This document shows, one piece after another, positions 5,777-10,268 of a stretch of DNA of 10,268 bases (positions within the stretch are counted from its first letter, which is position 1; each line of letters starts with the position of its first letter). The stretch is from an uncultured Collinsella sp. (GTDB taxonomy: Bacteria; Actinomycetota; Coriobacteriia; Coriobacteriales; Coriobacteriaceae). The notes under the pieces were generated by a model that was not told the DNA's origin, ran no database searches, and saw only the letters and a program-made list of their open reading frames with translations. The position numbers were made by a program, and so were the translations under genes. The stretch spans positions 1 through 10,268 of the forward strand of contig CABUVF010000070.1 of the NCBI GenBank assembly GCA_902494945.1. Reading direction: 5' to 3'.

Positions 5777-6451
5777 CTAGTCCAGGTCGTCGGCAGCAAA
5801 GTTGTCGATCGGGGCAAAGGGATCGGCCACGGGGACAACCGGGTCAGCGACGGGCAGCGGCTCGGCGGGAACAGTCACCGCAGGAGAAGCGGCAGAACCG
5901 ACCGGCGTGGAGGCCATGAGGTCGCCCGGGAAGGAGTTCTGGGCATCGTCCATGAAGTGCTGGATGAGCTTGAGATACTCGGCCTTGAACTCCTCACGGG
6001 AAGCCTTGAGACGATCGATCTCCTCGAGCTCGGCCTGCTTTTCGGTCAGAGCCTGGCGGATAACCTCGCGGGCCTTGGCGTCAGCCTCGTTGCGGATACG
6101 CTCAGCATTCTCGTTGGCATCGTTGACGATGGTCTCAGCGGTCTGCTGGGCAGCGATCAGGGCAGCGGAAATCTGGCGCTCCTGAGCGGAGAAGTCAGGG
6201 GCGGGAGCAGCCACGGGGGCGGCAGGAACGGCTTGGGCGGTGGCATCCTGAGCCTGGGCAAGCTGAGCCTGCGCATCGGCAAGCTGCTGCTCGGTAGCAG
6301 TCAGACGACCCTTAAGGTCGACGATCTTAGCGAGCATAGCGTCAACCTCGGAGGACAGTGTCTCCAAGAAGACGTCGACCTCGGCAGGATCGTAGCCACG
6401 CTTGGCCTCAGAGAAAGTCTGAGCCTGGATGTCTGCAGGGGTAATAGCCAT
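5777..6451 (-). CDS. divIVA: DivIVA-domain cell division / polar growth protein
   Basis: 224 residues. The N-terminal DivIVA lipid-binding domain is clear: ITPADIQAQTF (3-13), then KRGYDPAEVDVFL (17-29), matching the RGY-D-EVD-FL core of the family. A first coiled coil (about 30-72) is followed by an Ala/Pro linker (about 73-87) and a second, longer coiled coil (about 88-168). A Pro/Val/Ala-rich, acidic C-terminal tail holds two VADP repeats. DivIVA proteins gather at curved membrane at poles and septa. The Phe that inserts into membrane in B. subtilis (Phe17) is Lys here, next to a conserved Arg18. The start at 6451 has an AAGGAGA site about 6 bases upstream. It lies 61 bases after yggT with no terminator between, so it is probably the last gene of the cluster. 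Confidence 0.93.
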   Translation of the reverse strand: MAITPADIQAQTFSEAKRGYDPAEVDVFLETLSSEVDAMLAKIVDLKGRLTATEQQLADAQAQLAQAQDATAQAVPAAPVAAPAPDFSAQERQISAALIAAQQTAETIVNDANENAERIRNEADAKAREVIRQALTEKQAELEEIDRLKASREEFKAEYLKLIQHFMDDAQNSFPGDLMASTPVGSAASPAVTVPAEPLPVADPVVPVADPFAPIDNFAADDLD

Positions 6452-6512
6452 AACAAGTCTCCTTTTTCATCGCCTCGGCGCTACACGCCCGACGTAAGTT
6501 ACTAAGTCAGTT

Positions 6513-6794
6513 CTACACGAGTATACCTATAAGAAGCTGCAGAACCAGCCTCTGCACCAACTGCAACGCAATAATCGCAACGACCGGCGAAAAATCGATA
6601 CCGCCCATCGGCGGGATGAAACGACGGAACAGGTTGAGCCACGGACCGCACACGCTATCAAGCACCGCGGCAATATCCTGAAGCAAACCACCCTGCTTCA
6701 TGGGAATCCACGTCATAAAGCAGTAGACGACAATGAGCGTGGAATAGAAGTTGAACAGCGTGTTGACCAGCTGGACGATAGTGTAGATGTTGAT
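6513..6794 (-). CDS. yggT: YggT/YlmG family membrane protein with an apparent ATC start
   Basis: Read from ATC at 6794 the protein is 93 residues, the normal YggT length. Two hydrophobic helices (about 3-28 and 69-92) flank the family signature GPWLNLFRRFIPPMGGIDFSP. YggT proteins sit in the membrane and are genetically linked to FtsZ-ring and nucleoid positioning in bacteria and plastids. The first ATG in frame (6716) would delete the first membrane helix, giving only 67 residues. Upstream the frame stays open back to the sepF stop codon, which is in the same frame, with no ATG, GTG or TTG. The ATC at 6794 has GAGGAG exactly 6 bases before it, an ideal spacing, so I take it as the start. The alternatives are ATT at 6800 or a sequence error or mutation of an original ATG. 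Confidence 0.82.
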   Translation of the reverse strand: MNIYTIVQLVNTLFNFYSTLIVVYCFMTWIPMKQGGLLQDIAAVLDSVCGPWLNLFRRFIPPMGGIDFSPVVAIIALQLVQRLVLQLLIGILV

Positions 6795-6800
6795 GGGAAT

Positions 6801-6806
6801 CTCCTC
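6801..6806 (-). promoter_or_regulatory. Ribosome binding site that places the yggT start at ATC
   Basis: GAGGAG on the minus strand lies between the sepF stop (6816-6818) and the ATC at 6794, with a 6-base spacer. No standard start codon follows at a workable distance. The site touches the ATT at 6800 directly, which argues against ATT as the start. Confidence 0.7.
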
Positions 6807-6815
6807 GTCTTGTCT

Positions 6816-7538
6816 TTACTTAAGGTAGCCGTCGGCACGAAGCTTCTTGAGATCGGAATCTTTGACCTCGCAACCGGCGGGCAGCACCATGAACACGCGG
6901 TCGCCTACCTCCTTGACCGTGGCGCCCAGACCGCAGGCAAAGCCGTAAGAGAAGTCCAAGACGCGCTTGGCAACTTCGGTGCGTACGCCCACAAAAATCA
7001 GTGCGACAGGCTGCTTGGTGCGAACGCGGCGTACCACGGTCTCCACGTCGTCATAGCTCTCGGGGCGCAGGACATAGGCCGGCAGCTGCGGCGTGGCGTT
7101 GATGATATTGCTCGCATAGGCCGAGGCATCGCTCGGTGCAGGCGCGGGCGCAGCGGCGGCACGGGCGCGGGTGTTCTCGGCGTAGCTCGACGGCGTGTCA
7201 TAGGCACCAGGACGATAACCGCTCGCAACACTGTCCTGCGAGCGCGAAGGCGGATTATACGTCGTGGCATGGCGGGAGTCATCGCCGACCAGCTGACCGG
7301 AGCGCGTATACACGGCAACCGACTCAGCTTCACCGCGGCGCGTCTGGCCAAGCAGGCCGTTGCTCGGCTCGTCTTGGGTGTAGAAGCCCTCGCCCGAAGC
7401 ACCGCTGTAGCCGTTGCCCTGATAACTATCGTCATAGCCGTCATCGTAGCCGTAGTCGTCGTCCTGGCCATAACCCTGGTCGTAACCCTGCTGGCCGCCC
7501 AGGTGCATCTTATTTTTAATCTCGTCAAGGAAGCCCAT
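6816..7538 (-). CDS. sepF: SepF, FtsZ-ring membrane anchor, with a long disordered linker
   Basis: 240 residues. The N-terminal GFLDEIKNKMHLGG (2-15) fits the amphipathic membrane-targeting helix of SepF. The C-terminal SepF domain (about 153-226) has the family pattern RPESYDDVETVVRRV (158-172), VLDFSYGFACGLGATVKEVGD (193-213) and VFMVLP (215-220). This domain dimerises, polymerises and binds the FtsZ C-terminal tail. Between them is a long low-complexity linker, first Tyr/Gly/Asp-rich (about 16-45) and later Ala/Pro-rich (126-137), longer than in B. subtilis SepF (about 150 residues in all). The start at 7538 has a GAGAGGAC site about 6 bases upstream; an in-frame ATG at 7589 would add 17 atypical residues. 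It lies 60 bases after yggS and runs into yggT. Confidence 0.93.
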   Translation of the reverse strand: MGFLDEIKNKMHLGGQQGYDQGYGQDDDYGYDDGYDDSYQGNGYSGASGEGFYTQDEPSNGLLGQTRRGEAESVAVYTRSGQLVGDDSRHATTYNPPSRSQDSVASGYRPGAYDTPSSYAENTRARAAAAPAPAPSDASAYASNIINATPQLPAYVLRPESYDDVETVVRRVRTKQPVALIFVGVRTEVAKRVLDFSYGFACGLGATVKEVGDRVFMVLPAGCEVKDSDLKKLRADGYLK

Positions 7539-7598
7539 GGTTGTGTCCTCTCGCGGTTTAGTGCAGGCACCCCGATAATCAGTGCGCACTTCAGAGCC

Positions 7599-8336
7599 TT
7601 ATTTTACTGCAAACTCCGGGCTAAATACTACCCTGCCCAGGCGAACGAGCGTAGAGCCCTCCTCAAGGGCAGACTCAAAGTCCTCGCTCATACCGCAGGA
7701 AAGCTCAGGCAGGTTCAAATCGGGATGCGCCGCCTCCAGCTCATCCCTCAGCTCACGAAGCCCCGCAAAGGTGCGGCGTGCCACATCCTTATTCCCCCGG
7801 GGCGCCATAGTCATAAGCCCCTGTACGCAAATTCCCTCAAGTTCTGCAAGCTCACCCGCGGCGGCGCGAATCTCATCGGGTGAAAAGCCTCCCTTCGACT
7901 CCTCACCACTCACATTGACCTCAATGAGCACACGCTGGGAGCCGACGAGCTCGCCTGCCTCAATCTTGCGAACAGCACGGCTCGAGATCGCCTGCGCCAG
8001 ATGCAGCGAACCCACCGAGTGAATCAGCTCGGCTGAGCCCAGCACCGCATTGATCTTATTGGTCTGCAGGTTGCCGATCATATCGAAGCGCACCTCGGGC
8101 AGCTCCGGATGCTCCGCCAGACCCGTGAGCTTGCGAACCAGCTCCTGCGGGCGGTTCTCGGCAAAATGGCGATACCCCGCCTGGATGGCGGCAACGGTCT
8201 CATCGACACCAACGGTCTTGGACACGGCAATGAGGCTCGCGGCGTCGTGGGGACGGCCCGCGCGATCGAGCGCCGCATAAAAACGTTCCAGAATCTGCTC
8301 GCGGCGAGCGCGCATCAAGTCCAAATAGTTATCCAT
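7599..8336 (-). CDS. yggS: YggS/YlmE family PLP-binding protein (PLPBP)
   Basis: 245 residues, slightly longer than the usual 220-235. This fold-type III, alanine-racemase-like single-domain protein binds pyridoxal phosphate and keeps PLP and amino-acid levels in balance; no enzyme activity is established for the family. Lys40 in LIAVSKTVG (35-43) is the expected PLP-bound lysine. Other motifs are HFAENRPQE (57-65, usually FGENYVQE), IGNLQTNKIN (87-96), IHSVGSLHLA (105-114), LIEVNVSGEESKGGF (137-151), GLMTMAP (173-179) and LSCGMSEDFESALEEGST (212-229). The start at 8336 has GGAGGCG upstream. It heads the yggS-sepF-yggT-divIVA cluster, equivalent to ylmE-ylmF-ylmG-divIVA of Firmicutes but without ylmH before divIVA. 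The YlmD gene that often precedes it is absent; phoU lies upstream instead. Confidence 0.94.
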   Translation of the reverse strand: MDNYLDLMRARREQILERFYAALDRAGRPHDAASLIAVSKTVGVDETVAAIQAGYRHFAENRPQELVRKLTGLAEHPELPEVRFDMIGNLQTNKINAVLGSAELIHSVGSLHLAQAISSRAVRKIEAGELVGSQRVLIEVNVSGEESKGGFSPDEIRAAAGELAELEGICVQGLMTMAPRGNKDVARRTFAGLRELRDELEAAHPDLNLPELSCGMSEDFESALEEGSTLVRLGRVVFSPEFAVK

Positions 8337-8386
8337 TGCCAATCGCCTCCGCTGACAGCCAAACAAGTAGTCCCATGCTAACGCAA

Positions 8387-8418
8387 GAGCGCGGCCCCGC
8401 ATGTGCAAGGCCGCGCTC
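8387..8418 (-). terminator. Strong hairpin between phoU and yggS, probable terminator with a weak T-run
   Basis: A perfect 10-bp GC-rich stem (GAGCGCGGCC at 8387-8396 with GGCCGCGCTC at 8409-8418) has a 12-base loop. On the minus strand it is followed by TTGCGTT rather than a clean T-run. It sits 37 bases beyond the phoU stop and 50 before the yggS start, the right place to separate the pst-pho and division transcripts. Termination may be partial. Confidence 0.6.
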
Positions 8419-8455
8419 ACTTAGGTATTTACAATCTTTCGACGAACGGGGTTAC

Positions 8456-9313
8456 TTACTCCTCGTCGTCCTCGCCATCGTCCTCATCCTCAAGATGATC
8501 GAGCAGGTAGCGAAGACCCTCGCTGACCTCGTTAACGGGCACCTTGGCAACGTAGCGTGCATCGACGGCGGGCCTCATGATAACACCCTCGCCCGAAGGC
8601 ACGCGCATGCTCTCGAGCTCATCCTCATCAGTGCAGGCGATATCACCGGCAGTCATACGCTGTCCGGTCAACAGGAAGGTCAGACGGCAAGCGGCATCGA
8701 TGGAAATCGAAGCGATGCGATCGAGGTAGCGCGAAACCATGATGGCGCGGCGCAGGTCGTCATAGTTGCTGTCGTCGTCCATAAAGTCGCCCGTATCCAT
8801 ACGGTTAAAGGTGCGGAAGAACTTCTCGTACGCCGCATGCACCGGCTCGTCCTCGACGGCCAGGCTGCAGATGATGGACATGTCGTTAGTGACGAGCGCA
8901 GAAAGCGAAGAGCCCAGCACCTGGTAGACGGCCTCAGCCTCGGCCTCGACCGTACCGACGAGCTCCTGGGGCAGCGAGATGTCGGCCTTGATCATATGAC
9001 GCGTGGCACGGCAGATCTGACGGACCTTATCGGTCATGCGCTGAAGGTTAAAGTCGACGTAGATGATCGTCTGAAGCAGGCGGAAGTCGGAGGCGACCGG
9101 TGACTGCGTGGCGATCAGGTTGTAGCAGACGGCCTCCAGGTTGGCGCAACGCGCGTCAATCGAAAGCGTGCGCTTCTTGGTCTTGGTGGCGAGCTTGCGG
9201 TCGTCGGTCACATAGGCCTTCACGGCATCGTGGAGGGCCAGATCGACGGCCTCATAGATGCTCAGCATCTCGTGACGGGCCTCGACGAGCTGACGGGAAA
9301 ACAGTTTGCGCAT
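8456..9313 (-). CDS. phoU: PhoU, phosphate-signalling regulator of the Pst system, with altered metal motifs and an acidic tail
   Basis: 285 residues against the usual 215-240. Two three-helix PhoU repeats are visible (about 1-108 and 117-217). PhoU links the PstSCAB transporter to the PhoR-type sensor kinase and damps Pho-regulon expression when phosphate is ample. The first repeat has SPVASDFRLLQTIIYVDFNLQRMTD (71-95); the second has IMVSRYLDRIASISIDAA (191-208) and LTGQ. The usual metal-binding ExxxD pair (typically ERIGD) reads QRMTD (91-95) and DRIAS (198-202), so each has lost one acidic residue. A C-terminal extension (about 219-285) ends in an acidic run. The start at 9313 has a TTGGAGTG site. 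It follows pstB by 92 bases and ends before a strong hairpin. Confidence 0.92.
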   Translation of the reverse strand: MRKLFSRQLVEARHEMLSIYEAVDLALHDAVKAYVTDDRKLATKTKKRTLSIDARCANLEAVCYNLIATQSPVASDFRLLQTIIYVDFNLQRMTDKVRQICRATRHMIKADISLPQELVGTVEAEAEAVYQVLGSSLSALVTNDMSIICSLAVEDEPVHAAYEKFFRTFNRMDTGDFMDDDSNYDDLRRAIMVSRYLDRIASISIDAACRLTFLLTGQRMTAGDIACTDEDELESMRVPSGEGVIMRPAVDARYVAKVPVNEVSEGLRYLLDHLEDEDDGEDDEE

Positions 9314-9333
9314 GGTTCACTCCAATCAGTTGG

Positions 9334-9380
9334 GTGCGGTCATGCCGCCCGCACAGTGAATATACACCGGACCAGGTCCG
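9334..9380. other. Two small inverted repeats in the pstB-phoU gap
   Basis: GTGCGG (9334-9339) pairs with CCGCAC (9349-9354). Further on, CGGACCAGGTCCG (9368-9380) is a perfect 13-base palindrome. Neither is followed by a T-run on either strand, so they are not terminators. They could be mRNA processing or stability elements in the pstB-phoU transcript. CCGATCAGC is also repeated at 9378-9386 and 9402-9410. Confidence 0.45.
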
Positions 9381-9405
9381 ATCAGCTTGGGACTAGTCGC
9401 ACCGA

Positions 9406-10209
<804 letters not shown>

Positions 10210-10221
10210 GGGACTCCTTAA

Positions 10222-10268
10222 CTAGCGACGCTTGCGCGACAGGAAGCGCGCAAACAGGTTGAAGGCCA
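10222..10268 (-). CDS. pstA: PstA, phosphate ABC transporter permease, last codons only
   Basis: Only the last 14 codons and a TAG stop (10222-10224) are in the window. They read AFNLFARFLSRKRR, a hydrophobic end followed by a basic tail, as is usual at the C-terminus of PstA permeases. Position directly before pstB with a 12-base gap supports the call; too little sequence is present for certainty. Confidence 0.75.
   Translation of the reverse strand, partial: AFNLFARFLSRKRR

Noticed and set aside
5774..6505. A 243-codon plus-strand frame opposite divIVA
   Set aside because: Repetitive Leu/Gly/Ser translation mirrors the coiled-coil codons of divIVA; no domain and no proper upstream signals.
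6810..7883. A 357-codon plus-strand frame across sepF and yggS
   Set aside because: It spans two real minus-strand genes and their gap; the translation has no coherent family pattern.
8336..9103. A 255-codon plus-strand frame opposite phoU
   Set aside because: Antisense shadow of a gene with clear PhoU repeats, and it crosses the hairpin at 8387-8418.

Overview
The window looks like a chromosomal segment of a high-GC Gram-positive bacterium, most likely an actinobacterium of the Coriobacteriia (a Collinsella-like gut anaerobe). That is inference from three things: codon use, the yggS-sepF-yggT-divIVA division cluster, and actinobacterial-style gene starts including one probable leaderless promoter. 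No RNA genes, insertion sequences, phage genes or CRISPR arrays were seen. Gene density is high and almost every gene is an ordinary housekeeping gene.

Layout. Positions 1-2806 hold four minus-strand genes. They are the N-terminal part of an SGNH/GDSL esterase, a microbial-type PARG/TIGR02452 macrodomain-like protein, a Bax-inhibitor-1 family membrane protein, and a small uncharacterised protein. Hairpin terminators at 361-394 and 1617-1642 separate the first three. Positions 3057-4797 (plus) hold a PiT-type phosphate permease and its DUF47/PhoU-like partner, followed by a roughly 108-bp imperfect palindrome. A T/G-rich, C-poor region with a TTTGG array leads into a nitroreductase gene (5081-5611, plus). 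A plus-strand and a minus-strand terminator lie back to back at 5655-5747. Positions 5777-8336 (minus) are the division cluster, transcribed yggS, sepF, yggT, divIVA. Positions 8456-10268 (minus) are the distal part of a pst operon, transcribed pstA (only its last codons are in the window), pstB, phoU.

How the genes work together. Two phosphate systems share the window: the high-affinity ABC system (PstA/PstB with PhoU) and the low-affinity PiT permease with its own PhoU-like partner. The division cluster links FtsZ-ring anchoring (SepF), a YggT membrane protein, polar or septal DivIVA, and the PLP-homeostasis protein YggS.

I did not find a clear new multi-gene system. The most useful oddities are: (1) the PARG-like protein reads Q-E-A where the family catalytic signature is Q-E-E; (2) yggT has no ATG, GTG or TTG at its expected start and seems to begin at ATC; (3) the long palindrome after the pit operon, flanked by ATTGGG direct repeats; (4) the TTTGG array and a sharp codon-usage switch inside the nitroreductase gene; (5) PhoU lacks one acidic residue in each of its two ExxxD metal motifs; (6) a probable leaderless promoter on the small unknown gene.
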